From NCBI GenBank assembly GCA_900551225.1, contig URUZ01000166.1, positions 1 to 10,959 of the forward strand: 10,959 nucleotides of DNA, given 5' to 3'. Positions within the stretch are counted from its first letter, which is position 1; each line of letters begins with the position of its first letter. Below the pieces are notes generated by a model, which was given only the letters and a program-made list of their open reading frames with translations, had not been told where the DNA came from and did no database searches. This stretch comes from an uncultured Clostridium sp. (GTDB taxonomy: Bacteria > Bacillota > Clostridia > Lachnospirales > Lachnospiraceae). Position numbers and translations under genes: made by a program. This document shows positions 1 to 6,806 of the stretch, piece after piece.

Positions 1-898
1 TACATCTGCCGTCCTCCTGCCGAGCCGCCAGATACACGGCGGGCGCTGCCTCCTCCGTCACCACTGCGAAGGAGAACCCATCTATGTTAGTGGCAGCGCC
101 CCACTCCCCCCGGTTATTCATGGCAATCAGAGAAAGGTCGCCTGCTGCTCCCTGCCGCGCCCTCAGCTCCGCATCCAGGCGTCTCACCGCTGTCTCGCAG
201 GCCTCCTGGGGGTGCATCCCCTCCCCCATCAGCCGCACGGTCTCGTAAGAAATACAGCCCTTCATCAGATCCTCGCCCAAACCTGTGGCAGTGGCGGCTC
301 CGCGCCTGCTGTCCGCGTAGAAGCCGGAACCGGAGATGGGGGAATCCCCCACCCTGCCCTTCTTTTTCATAAACAACCCGCTGGTGGAGGTGGCTGCGGT
401 CAGCTTGCCCTTTGTATCCAGACAGGCCATGCCCACGGTATCATGGCCGGAATACGGCTTAAGCTCCCCCATGATCTCCTGGCTGCGCAGTTCTCTCACC
501 CGCCTGCAGTAATGGGCCCTGGCACGGTCGGTCAGCATATTCCTGCGCTCAAAGCCTTCCTTGTGAGCGAACTTTTCCGCCCCCTCGGCCACCAGCATGC
601 AGTTGACCCTCTCCCGGCTCAGGCGGCGCGCCACGGATACCGGGTTGGCGTAGTCCCTGATGGCGGCCACTGCGCCGATGTCCAGGGTATCCCCGTCCAT
701 ATACGCGGCGTCCAGCTCCACCTCCATCTCCTCATTGGGAAGTCCGCCGTAGCCCACGGATTTGTAGTAGGGGAAATTCTCCACCTCCCGCACAGCCGCT
801 TCGATGGCGTCCCCGCCGTCTCCGCCGCTGCCCAGCAGCTTCGCTCCCTCAGTAATCCCCTCCAATGCCATTCTCCAGGTCGCTATCATGCCCCACAT
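1..898 (-). CDS. N4-(beta-N-acetylglucosaminyl)-L-asparaginase (glycosylasparaginase), C-terminus cut by window edge
   Basis: Ntn-hydrolase that splits the GlcNAc-asparagine bond of glycoasparagines. The precursor self-cleaves just before a threonine that then becomes the N-terminal nucleophile. The reading frame is open for 299 codons and runs off the left edge; the family is about 295-330 residues, so little is missing. GHDTVGM at residues 151-157 carries the cleavage site (Asp153|Thr154). Thr172 in TSTSG and Arg182 and Asp185 in GRVGDSP match Thr170, Arg180 and Asp183 of the flavobacterial enzyme with the same offset of 2 as Thr154/Thr152. AATATGLGED at 201-210 is also typical. The ATG at 898 is chosen because AGGAGG lies about 7 bases upstream and because MWGMIATW fits the family N-terminus. 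There is no signal peptide, so the enzyme should act in the cytoplasm. It is the last visible gene of the PTS operon, 73 bases after the GrdB-like gene. A broader asparaginase or isoaspartyl peptidase role is possible, but the active-site match favours glycosylasparaginase. Confidence 0.9.
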   Translation of the reverse strand, partial: MWGMIATWRMALEGITEGAKLLGSGGDGGDAIEAAVREVENFPYYKSVGYGGLPNEEMEVELDAAYMDGDTLDIGAVAAIRDYANPVSVARRLSRERVNCMLVAEGAEKFAHKEGFERRNMLTDRARAHYCRRVRELRSQEIMGELKPYSGHDTVGMACLDTKGKLTAATSTSGLFMKKKGRVGDSPISGSGFYADSRRGAATATGLGEDLMKGCISYETVRLMGEGMHPQEACETAVRRLDAELRARQGAAGDLSLIAMNNRGEWGAATNIDGFSFAVVTEEAAPAVYLAARQEDGRC

Positions 899-971
899 CG
901 TCCGCTCCTCCTCTTTGTCCGGTCCTGCCCTCTGCCTCTGTTACCTGCCTCCAGCCTGCGGCTGCTCAGCC

Positions 972-1493
972 TCAGAAGCAGATTTCCTCTGCCAAAGCCC
1001 CTGTGTCCTGTCCGTCTGCCAGTGCCTTGGCCAGGCGGCACATGTTCTTTAGCGCGTCATTTAATCCAAGGCCGCCCTTCTTCGGCGTCTTTACAATAGC
1101 CACCCTACCCTTGTATGCAGCTATGGTGTCCTTGTTTTCCTCGGCCATGGCGGCAAATGCCATGGCTGTTCCCGCCTGATTGATATCGAAGGCCACCCTG
1201 GCGCTCATGGCAGCATAGTCAGCGAAGTTGAAGGCCGGCCCGCAGATCACTACATCCGGTTTTAACTTGTTCACCATGGCGCAGAGCTTCCGGCTCACCT
1301 CATCCGGGTCCGCTTTATAGGTGCCGTTTCCACAGCAGAGGCAGGCCGCTACATGGCCGTCCACTTCCTTCAGAAAGGGTTCCATCATGACCGCCGGGCC
1401 GATGGGGTCCTTTTTCCCGGTCAGGGGAACCATGGTGTCATCCTTGGTTCCCAGGCCGGACTGGATCTGGTCAAATATCATCACGATTTTCAT
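972..1493 (-). CDS. Short GrdB-related protein (N-terminal half of glycine/sarcosine/betaine reductase component B)
   Basis: A 173-residue protein resembling the N-terminal half of GrdB, the selenoprotein B subunit of glycine/sarcosine/betaine reductases. Visible signatures are the start KIVMIFDQIQSGLG, a CLCCGNGTY segment at residues 51-59 matching the ICGDGYF-type strand of GrdB, and GPAFNFADY at 85-93, matching the GPAFNAGRY motif. GrdB itself is about 435 residues and carries its Sec/Cys redox motif in the C-terminal half, which is absent here, so classical reductase activity is not expected. The ATG at 1493 is preferred because GGAGGA lies 7 bases before it. A longer start at 1508 would abut the EIIC stop codon and lacks its own ribosome site. 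The gene sits between EIIC and the glycosylasparaginase and is probably cotranscribed and translationally coupled to EIIC. Function is unknown; a cofactor- or substrate-binding role is possible but unsupported by the sequence alone. Confidence 0.72.
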   Translation of the reverse strand: MKIVMIFDQIQSGLGTKDDTMVPLTGKKDPIGPAVMMEPFLKEVDGHVAACLCCGNGTYKADPDEVSRKLCAMVNKLKPDVVICGPAFNFADYAAMSARVAFDINQAGTAMAFAAMAEENKDTIAAYKGRVAIVKTPKKGGLGLNDALKNMCRLAKALADGQDTGALAEEICF

Positions 1494-1500
1494 CACATTT

Positions 1501-1506
1501 TCCTCC
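1501..1506 (-). promoter_or_regulatory. Ribosome binding site deciding the start of the GrdB-like gene
   Basis: GGAGGA lies 7 bases upstream of the ATG at 1493 and overlaps the first codons of a possible longer start at 1508. It makes 1493 the better translation start. It sits just after the EIIC stop codon, consistent with reinitiation by ribosomes finishing EIIC. Confidence 0.7.
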
Positions 1507-1508
1507 AT

Positions 1509-2840
1509 TTACAGATCGTCAAAGGACAGATCGTCCAGAGAGATATCATCATCGTCATTGCCCGCCGCAGCCTTGGCCTCGTCGGTCAGATACTGTTTAT
1601 CCATCATTTTAATAAACGGCATGTAGATGAACACGCCCATAATCAGCAGCAGGAGCTGCAATACCGCTCCCTGCCAGCCCGTGGACAGGAAACCGGACAG
1701 GACCACCGGCATGGTCCAGGGGATGGCCACGCCGCTGCACAGCGGAACCAGGCCGATGCTCATACACACATAGGAAATCACAATATTAATTGTTGGCACC
1801 AGCATAAACGGAATCAGGATCATGGGGTTGAGCACAATGGGCAGCCCGAATACCAGCGGCTCATTGATTCCGAAGATACCGGGTATCAGGGCCAGTTTGC
1901 CCAGTTCCTTCACCCGCTTGGAGCGGCAGAACAACAGCATGGCAATCAGCAGGGACAGGGTGGAACCGCAGCCGCCGAAGGAGGCGAACAGATCCTGGAA
2001 CTGCTGGGAAATGATGTTGGGCAGCGGCGCGCCTGCCTGGAAGGCTGTCAGGTTCTCCGCGGACAGGGTCTGCAGGATGGGGTTAAATACCGCGGCCACA
2101 ACCGAACCGCCGTTTACTCCGAAGAACCAGAACAGGTGCAGGAATATGTAAGCGATCACCATGGCAGGCAGGGTATTGCCCAGCTTTAACAGCGGCGCCT
2201 GCAGGATCGTGAACACAAAATTAAAGGCATTCTTGTAGGGCGTCATTGCGAATATAATGTTGATCACGAAGAATACCAGGATGGCCAGGCCGGCGGGAAT
2301 CAGGGCCGCGAAGGACTTACCAACCGTGGGCGGAACCCCTTCCGGCATCCGGATCACCCAGCCCTGGCGGTCGACCCAGGCATAGATGTGGACGGACACG
2401 AATGCGCAGATCATGCCTACGAAGAGGCCTTTTGAACCTACCCAGCCCATGGGGATTCCCTGCACCACAGTTTCCCCAGCCAGAACCTCGTAGGGCATGA
2501 TCAGGAACCAGCACACCAGGGCAATGGCTGCTCCGAACATCTGATCCCCCTTCATCTGCTCAGCAAAGGTGTAGCCGATTCCCACCACCGCCAGGATGGC
2601 CATGATGGAGAAGGTGGCGTCCGTGGGCTTGGCAAAATAGGACGTCCAGTTCTCCCCAAAGAACCTGGCCCAGAACTGGGCCCATCCGGGAATCGGGAAG
2701 TTGGCCAGCAGCAGAAAGAAGGAACCTACAATCAGCAGCGGCATGGACAGCAGGAAGCCGTCGCGGATGGAGATCAGATATTTATTTTTGCCGATTTTCT
2801 CTGCCAGCGGCATTAGTACGGATTCTAACTTATTAAACAT
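1509..2840 (-). CDS. PTS system Lac/cellobiose-family EIIC transporter
   Basis: Membrane permease of a Lac-family (lactose/cellobiose/chitobiose/lichenan) PTS, 443 residues, a normal length for CelB/ChbC/LicC proteins. It moves sugar across the membrane while EIIB phosphorylates it at C6. The N-terminus LESVLMPLAEKIGKNKYL and the first membrane segment (about 28-47) are typical of the family, and many further hydrophobic segments follow. GINEPLVFGLPIVLNP near 324-339 is the family signature, with Glu327 corresponding to the sugar-binding Glu334 of Bacillus cereus ChbC. At the position of ChbC His250 this protein has Asn243 (GVNGG instead of GIHG). The tail after about 418 is hydrophilic and strongly acidic (DDDDISLDDLSFDDL). 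The ATG at 2840 has GGGGGAAA upstream. It lies 44 bases after EIIB. Substrate cannot be read from sequence; the family carries beta-linked disaccharides. Confidence 0.93.
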   Translation of the reverse strand: MFNKLESVLMPLAEKIGKNKYLISIRDGFLLSMPLLIVGSFFLLLANFPIPGWAQFWARFFGENWTSYFAKPTDATFSIMAILAVVGIGYTFAEQMKGDQMFGAAIALVCWFLIMPYEVLAGETVVQGIPMGWVGSKGLFVGMICAFVSVHIYAWVDRQGWVIRMPEGVPPTVGKSFAALIPAGLAILVFFVINIIFAMTPYKNAFNFVFTILQAPLLKLGNTLPAMVIAYIFLHLFWFFGVNGGSVVAAVFNPILQTLSAENLTAFQAGAPLPNIISQQFQDLFASFGGCGSTLSLLIAMLLFCRSKRVKELGKLALIPGIFGINEPLVFGLPIVLNPMILIPFMLVPTINIVISYVCMSIGLVPLCSGVAIPWTMPVVLSGFLSTGWQGAVLQLLLLIMGVFIYMPFIKMMDKQYLTDEAKAAAGNDDDDISLDDLSFDDL

Positions 2841-2884
2841 ATTTATTTCCCCCAGAATTAAATTTTGTTTGATATTTGTTTACA

Positions 2885-3208
2885 CTACTTGGCCGCTTTC
2901 ATCAGCTTGATGGCTGTTTTCAGAACTTTCTCCCCGTTCATCATGCCGTAGTCCGACTGGTCTATGACCTGGATCGGAATCCCGGTGTTTCCATACAGAT
3001 CTACGATCTCACTATAGCGGTATTTTACCTGAGGGCCTAAGAGGATCACGTCCGGATGGTGCTCGTCGATGATCTGGCCGATCCTGCCGTCCGGGAAGGC
3101 CTCTACCTGGATCGGAAGTTCATGGGAATTGGCCACGTTCTGCATCTTGCTGGCCAGCATACTGGTGGACATCCCTGCGCTGCAAAATAAATATACTTTC
3201 TTCATCAT
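2885..3208 (-). CDS. PTS system Lac/cellobiose-family EIIB
   Basis: Cytoplasmic phosphotransfer protein of 107 residues, the usual size for stand-alone Lac-family EIIB. It takes phosphate from EIIA onto a cysteine and passes it to the sugar bound in EIIC. The phosphocysteine is Cys9 in YLFCSAGMSTSML (residues 6-18), the canonical P-loop CxxGxSTS. DVILLGPQVKYR (about 54-65) is the second characteristic element. The ATG at 3208 overlaps the EIIA stop codon by four bases (ATGA), with GGGAGGAA upstream, so the two proteins should be translationally coupled. Together with EIIA and EIIC it forms one complete split PTS of the cellobiose/chitobiose type. Confidence 0.95.
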   Translation of the reverse strand: MMKKVYLFCSAGMSTSMLASKMQNVANSHELPIQVEAFPDGRIGQIIDEHHPDVILLGPQVKYRYSEIVDLYGNTGIPIQVIDQSDYGMMNGEKVLKTAIKLMKAAK

Positions 3209-3555
3209 TCATTTCCTCCCTGTGCGGCTATTTTCTTCTCAAGCTCTGCGATCCTCTTGTAGCTGTCTATCATTTCCTCTGCGATGATCTTAAATCCTTC
3301 CGCGCTCATCAGCTGGTCCTCCGCGTGCACAAGGATCAGGGACCCTCCCACATTCTCGCCGCCGGCCTCTCTGGATATCAACTGGAAATGGGCCTCATGC
3401 CCCGCTAAAAACTGTGTCTGCCCCGTGGCGATGGAAGCCGCCGCCCCCTCAAAATCGCCTGCCTTTGCTCTGTGGATGGCCTCTATGTAGCTGGACCTGG
3501 CCGCTCCCACATTGGATATGATCTGGAAACAGATCATCTCTAAACCCTCTGCCAT
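3205..3555 (-). CDS. PTS system Lac/cellobiose-family EIIA
   Basis: Cytoplasmic EIIA of 116 residues that receives phosphate from HPr and passes it to EIIB. The family is an all-helical trimer. The phosphorylated histidine is His77 in ILVHAEDQLM, matching the family motif LVHAQDHLM, and Asp80 corresponds to the metal-binding aspartate at the trimer axis. The N-terminal helix ending in GAARSSYIEAIHRAKAGDF is also typical. The ATG at 3555 is preceded by an excellent AAGGAGG site. This is the first gene behind its own promoter (-10 at 3636-3641) and operator (3673-3693), and it overlaps the EIIB start. Its leader of about 75 bases contains an inverted repeat. The pair EIIA-EIIB-EIIC is in the order common for cellobiose/chitobiose systems. 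Confidence 0.95.
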   Translation of the reverse strand: MAEGLEMICFQIISNVGAARSSYIEAIHRAKAGDFEGAAASIATGQTQFLAGHEAHFQLISREAGGENVGGSLILVHAEDQLMSAEGFKIIAEEMIDSYKRIAELEKKIAAQGGNE

Positions 3556-3588
3556 GTTCGTTCCTCCTTCTCTTTCTGATACGGGAAA

Positions 3589-3616
3589 GTGCAGCTAACC
3601 ATTTCGATTGCTGCAC
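3589..3616 (-). repeat. Inverted repeat in the EIIA 5' leader
   Basis: Arms GTGCAGC (3589-3595) and GCTGCAC (3610-3616) are perfectly complementary over 7 bases with 14 bases between; two further A-T pairs are possible past a one-base bulge. It lies between the predicted transcription start (about 3629) and the EIIA ribosome site. On the transcript it is followed by UUUCCC. It could be a leader hairpin, a weak attenuator or a second protein-binding site; nothing in the sequence decides. Confidence 0.5.
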
Positions 3617-3635
3617 CTCTCATTTGGTTGCCTTA

Positions 3636-3641
3636 ATTATA
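3636..3641 (-). promoter_or_regulatory. -10 box of the EIIA-EIIB-EIIC promoter
   Basis: A consensus TATAAT on the minus strand, with predicted start near 3629. The hexamer 17 bases upstream (GGTAAA) is not a -35 box, and no TTGACA-like sequence is found at neighbouring spacings. An activator is therefore expected. The 21-bp palindrome at 3673-3693 sits exactly 31 bp upstream of this box. Confidence 0.7.
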
Positions 3642-3672
3642 AGGCGGGATTTTAAGTTTTTACCGTAACGGG

Positions 3673-3693
3673 ATTTCCTAGCTGCTAGGAAAT
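3673..3693 (-). promoter_or_regulatory. Operator palindrome upstream of the EIIA promoter
   Basis: A perfect 10-bp inverted repeat around one central base: arm ATTTCCTAGC and its exact complement. Its centre is at about -54 from the predicted start. It lies in the 157-base gap between the regulator gene and EIIA, 20 bases after the regulator's stop codon. An almost identical copy at 6844-6864 precedes the MupG-family gene with the same 31-bp distance to its -10 box. It is best explained as the binding site of the PRD activator encoded next door. Confidence 0.82.
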
Positions 3694-3712
3694 GGCTGCC
3701 CTTTATGGCAGT

Positions 3713-5644
3713 TTACCCCAGAATCCGGTCCATAAATTCCTCGTAGCTGCAGGAAAGGCTTAAATTAGCCAGCTCTGAGGGCCGGTCCACGATGCCGGAT
3801 ACCCAGTCGAAGAATATCTTGATCATCCGCTGGTCTCCCTCGTTGATGGCAAAGAGCATCACCAGGCGCACCTCGAAGCCGCCCCATTTCACCGGATTCT
3901 TCAGCTGGGCCACCGCGATGGTGGAGCTGCGGGCAAAGGCGCCGAAGGCGTGGGGGATGGCGAAGGCATTGACAAAGGATGTGGGGGACATCTCTTCCCT
4001 GCGCAGCACAATATCCACGAATTCCGGCGCCACAATGCCCTCCCCGGTCAGGTTCCGGCACAGGTGGCGGATGATCTCCTCCGGCGTTTTCAGATCCAGA
4101 TTCTGGTAATAGTGGTTCTTCTGGATCAGATTGCCGATGTGGGAGGCAAATTCCAGCTGGAAACTCTTCTTGTCCAGCCGGTTTAAGGCCTGGAGTATAT
4201 CCGACTCTGTCTGGGAGTCCACAAACAGGTTGACCGTCACTGTGGCCACGTCCAGCCCATGTTCGATGGGAAATGTGCACAGCAGGAGATCCGCGTCCAG
4301 GGAGGCCACCGTATCCTCCTCAAAGTACCGTAGCACCTTGACGATCTCCATCCGCTCCCGGAACATGTCGGAGATCTTCTTCACACACATATCGGAAAAT
4401 GATCGGTTGTGGGGCAGCACCATCACCGCCCGGTATTTCCTCACCGCGTTCATCCGCTCGCTGGCGGCTCCCAAATGCAGGGCGATAAACCCGCTCTCCA
4501 TGTCGGATATCTTCACCTCCAGACGGGACTCCAGCAGCTCCACCACATAGATGCCCATCTCAAACACCAGGGGGTATTTGCGTTTGATCTCCTCCAGAAA
4601 CACATCCTCTAAGTTCACCTGGTGCTTCACCCGGTCGATCAGCCCGTGGATGTGCATCTTAAGGCCGGCGATCAGATCCTCGTCCTGCCGGAAATCCAGG
4701 CCGAAAATCCGGTAAACCTGTTCCAGGGCCTCTGTCACCAGCTTCTTGGAGTTCAGCCATTTCCCCTCGAATTTCACGAAATCACTGGTATAATGGGAGG
4801 CCCTGCGCCCCATGATCACCAGGGCGAACATGCCGATCTCCCCGTCCTTCACCTGGATGTGAAGCCGCCTGGAGATGCGCTCGAAGAAGGTCTGGGAGAT
4901 CTGGTATTCAATGGTGTCCTCCAGCCCCTGATCCTGGTTGTCCATGTTCACATAGTTGGAACAGGTCATCCGTTCGATGCTGGTGCCCGCGTGGAGGATC
5001 AGCATGGGGAACAGGGACTCATGGATGGAGTAGTCGTACTCCTCCAGCACCTCCACGAAGATGTCCTTCACCTCAATCAAGTCAAAGCTGCGGTACATAT
5101 GGGCCAGCAGGTTTAAGTTCAGGAAATTCTCCTGCACCTCCGCCACCAGCAGATCCCTGTAGAACCGGCGCTTGCTGGCCTCGTCCCCCTGTAGGGAGAT
5201 GCACTCTTTGCTGCGCACCAGCTTTAAATTGGAGTAGGGTTCCAGCATTTTCCTGATCCGCTTCAGGTCGTTGTCTATGGAATACCCGCTGACATAGATC
5301 TGGCTCTGGAGAATGGTCAGGTTCAGCTCCCTGGCCTCAAACAGCAGCTTTTGTATGATGTAGATGCATCTGGCGCCAGGCGTCTGGGGGATCTCTCCCT
5401 CACACGCCTGGCGCTCTGCTGACTGTCTCTGTTCTGCCTGTACCTGAGCCGCCTCGCTCAGCCTGTACCCCTGCCTCACATTGGACTCAATGACAGGCGT
5501 CTCCATCCCCCGGTTGATGGCCTCCACATCCGAGCGGATGGTGCGGTCCGACACCTGGAGCAGCCCCGCCAGCTGCCGGCTGGTCATATACATGTTCCGT
5601 TCTGCCAGTATGGCCAGAATCTGTTCCTGTCTCTTGTTCTGCAA
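3713..5644 (-). CDS. PRD-containing transcriptional activator (MtlR/LicR type) with EIIB-like and EIIA domains
   Basis: DNA-binding activator controlled by PTS phosphorylation, 643 residues, typical for the MtlR/LicR group. An HTH_11 domain (about 3-45, with MTSRQLAGLLQVSDRTIRSDV) is followed by a mostly helical linker. PRD1 (about 180-290) has His219 in LILHAGTSIERM. PRD2 (about 300-400) has His331/His333 and His390 in IALHLGAASER. An EIIB-like domain follows (about 404-475) whose P-loop reads MVLPHNRSF, without the usual cysteine. A C-terminal EIIA domain of the fructose/mannitol type (about 482-643) has His565 in AIPHAF. The TTG at 5644 is chosen because AAGGAG lies 7 bases upstream and the HTH begins right after; a longer frame to 5722 only overlaps the preceding gene. 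It starts 16 bases after the MupG-family stop. The likely targets are the twin palindromes. In this family phosphorylation of the PRDs by HPr activates, and phosphorylation by the EII proteins inhibits. Confidence 0.92.
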   Translation of the reverse strand: MQNKRQEQILAILAERNMYMTSRQLAGLLQVSDRTIRSDVEAINRGMETPVIESNVRQGYRLSEAAQVQAEQRQSAERQACEGEIPQTPGARCIYIIQKLLFEARELNLTILQSQIYVSGYSIDNDLKRIRKMLEPYSNLKLVRSKECISLQGDEASKRRFYRDLLVAEVQENFLNLNLLAHMYRSFDLIEVKDIFVEVLEEYDYSIHESLFPMLILHAGTSIERMTCSNYVNMDNQDQGLEDTIEYQISQTFFERISRRLHIQVKDGEIGMFALVIMGRRASHYTSDFVKFEGKWLNSKKLVTEALEQVYRIFGLDFRQDEDLIAGLKMHIHGLIDRVKHQVNLEDVFLEEIKRKYPLVFEMGIYVVELLESRLEVKISDMESGFIALHLGAASERMNAVRKYRAVMVLPHNRSFSDMCVKKISDMFRERMEIVKVLRYFEEDTVASLDADLLLCTFPIEHGLDVATVTVNLFVDSQTESDILQALNRLDKKSFQLEFASHIGNLIQKNHYYQNLDLKTPEEIIRHLCRNLTGEGIVAPEFVDIVLRREEMSPTSFVNAFAIPHAFGAFARSSTIAVAQLKNPVKWGGFEVRLVMLFAINEGDQRMIKIFFDWVSGIVDRPSELANLSLSCSYEEFMDRILG

Positions 5645-5651
5645 ATCGCTT

Positions 5652-5657
5652 CTCCTT
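5652..5657 (-). promoter_or_regulatory. Ribosome binding site supporting a TTG start for the regulator
   Basis: AAGGAG lies 7 bases before the TTG codon at 5644, between it and the MupG-family stop codon at 5661. No ATG is available in frame between the upstream stop codon and the HTH domain, so TTG is the best start. Confidence 0.75.
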
Positions 5658-5660
5658 CTG

Positions 5661-6755
5661 TCAGACCAGGGTAAATGCAAACACCTTCCACGGCTCCGTG
5701 TAGTCCAGCAGGATCTGCTCATAGGGCGGAAGGTGTCCGATCACGTTCTTTCTTCCGTCATTTGGCATTTCCTTAAGCACAATGTGCAGCTCTCCCTTAT
5801 ATTTTCCGTATCCGTCATTGAGGATCACCACATCTCCCCGCTTTAAATCCCTGGTGTTGCCCGCAGGCACGCTGCGGTCCGCATATGTAACCCTGGGCCA
5901 GGTGGAACGGATCATATACTCGCTTAAGTCCCCCCTGACCACATGCTTAGGCTCATAGTCCAGTATGGCCGCCTCCGTGGGGGTCAGCTCCTTCTCCAGC
6001 TCCAGGCCGAAGGTCAGAATGCTGGGATTCACCGCCCCGCAGGCCTCCAGCTCCCGGTCCGTGGCATATGCATTGGCAATCAGCACGTCGTCCACCATGC
6101 CCGTGGCAAAGAGGTGGCGCACCTGGAAGTCCACCGGGCGGTCCCTGTGCATCTCCAGGGTGCACAGCCCCTCCTGCACCGGCCACGGCCCATAGGCCGC
6201 CTTGTTTTCGCTGGACACGAAGGCCGCCACCTGCAGGCCCATGGACTTCACGGCCTCATTGCACCGGTTGAAATGCTCCAGGCTCAGCCCCGTATATCTC
6301 TGGGGATAAAAGTTGTGGCAGGTCACCAGTTTCTTCCTGTCCGGGTGGTGGTCCATCACATTGGCGATATAGGCCAGCTTAGTGCTGGCGTTCAGCTCCA
6401 CCTTAAGGCTCTGGGGATTGTAGGTCATCATGCTCTCCTTCATCCCGTCAAAGCCCTCGTCCAGCCGGATGCCGTCCACATGCATCTCCGTGAACACAGA
6501 CAGATCCTCATAGGTAATCCCCAGACTGGCAAACACGCCCGGCGTCACATCCGGTATGATCTCCATGCCCATCTCATGGGCCGCATCCGCCCTGACCCGG
6601 AAGTCTTTAATCACTTCCTCCCGGCTCTTCCCCTCCATGCTGATCAGGCAGGTGAATACCCGCTCAAAGCCCAGCCCGCCGGCCTTCCTGATATACGCGA
6701 TATCCTGCTCAGCGGTTGAATACTCCGGATAAATTGAAATCCCCAATCTTGCCAT
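5661..6755 (-). CDS. MupG/DUF871 family TIM-barrel protein, probable 6-phospho-glycosidase
   Basis: A 364-residue member of the DUF871/MupG family. Staphylococcus aureus MupG, the characterised member, is an intracellular 6-phospho-N-acetylmuramidase that cleaves PTS-imported MurNAc-6P-GlcNAc. The family has an N-terminal TIM barrel (here about 1-245) and a C-terminal cyclophilin-like domain (about 250-364). Visible family elements include LGISIYPEYST at 4-14, the acidic GIRLDEGFDG at 95-104, ELNAST at 120-125 and CHNFYPQRYTGL at 146-157. The ATG at 6755 has AAGGAGG 8-9 bases upstream. It is the first gene after its own activator-type promoter and operator. Pairing with a Lac-family PTS means that the substrate is most likely a C6-phosphorylated glycoside; whether it is MurNAc-based is unproven, since relatives next to such PTS genes have mostly not been tested. 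Confidence 0.88.
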   Translation of the reverse strand: MARLGISIYPEYSTAEQDIAYIRKAGGLGFERVFTCLISMEGKSREEVIKDFRVRADAAHEMGMEIIPDVTPGVFASLGITYEDLSVFTEMHVDGIRLDEGFDGMKESMMTYNPQSLKVELNASTKLAYIANVMDHHPDRKKLVTCHNFYPQRYTGLSLEHFNRCNEAVKSMGLQVAAFVSSENKAAYGPWPVQEGLCTLEMHRDRPVDFQVRHLFATGMVDDVLIANAYATDRELEACGAVNPSILTFGLELEKELTPTEAAILDYEPKHVVRGDLSEYMIRSTWPRVTYADRSVPAGNTRDLKRGDVVILNDGYGKYKGELHIVLKEMPNDGRKNVIGHLPPYEQILLDYTEPWKVFAFTLV

Positions 6756-6806
6756 CCCTATAACCTCCTTCAGTCAATTGAGCTGTCCTGCAGCTTCCTG
6801 ACATTT

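Noticed and set aside
899..974. The GrdB-like gene ends in TGA with a second TGA two codons later and a short GGCT/AGCC repeat after it, suggesting selenocysteine readthrough in a selenoprotein B relative.
   Set aside because: The readthrough extension (about 40 codons) shows no GrdB Sec motif or other similarity and runs into the next gene. The hairpin is too small and too close to the TGA for a normal bacterial SECIS.
212..1099. Long plus-strand open frame opposite the glycosylasparaginase and GrdB-like genes.
   Set aside because: Low-complexity His/Pro/Leu-rich translation typical of the antisense of a GC-rich gene; no motif and no ribosome site. The same holds for the other plus-strand frames, for example 1353-2189, 4622-5116, 5943-6719 and 8996-9691.
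3696..3711. Small hairpin (CTGCC/GGCAG) right after the regulator's stop codon as a terminator.
   Set aside because: The stem is only five pairs, without a T-tract, and it abuts the operator; too weak to annotate as a terminator.
5645..5722. N-terminal extension of the PRD regulator up to 5722.
   Set aside because: It overlaps the coding end of the MupG-family gene, has no homology-like character, and a TTG with an AAGGAG site at 5644 fits the HTH start.
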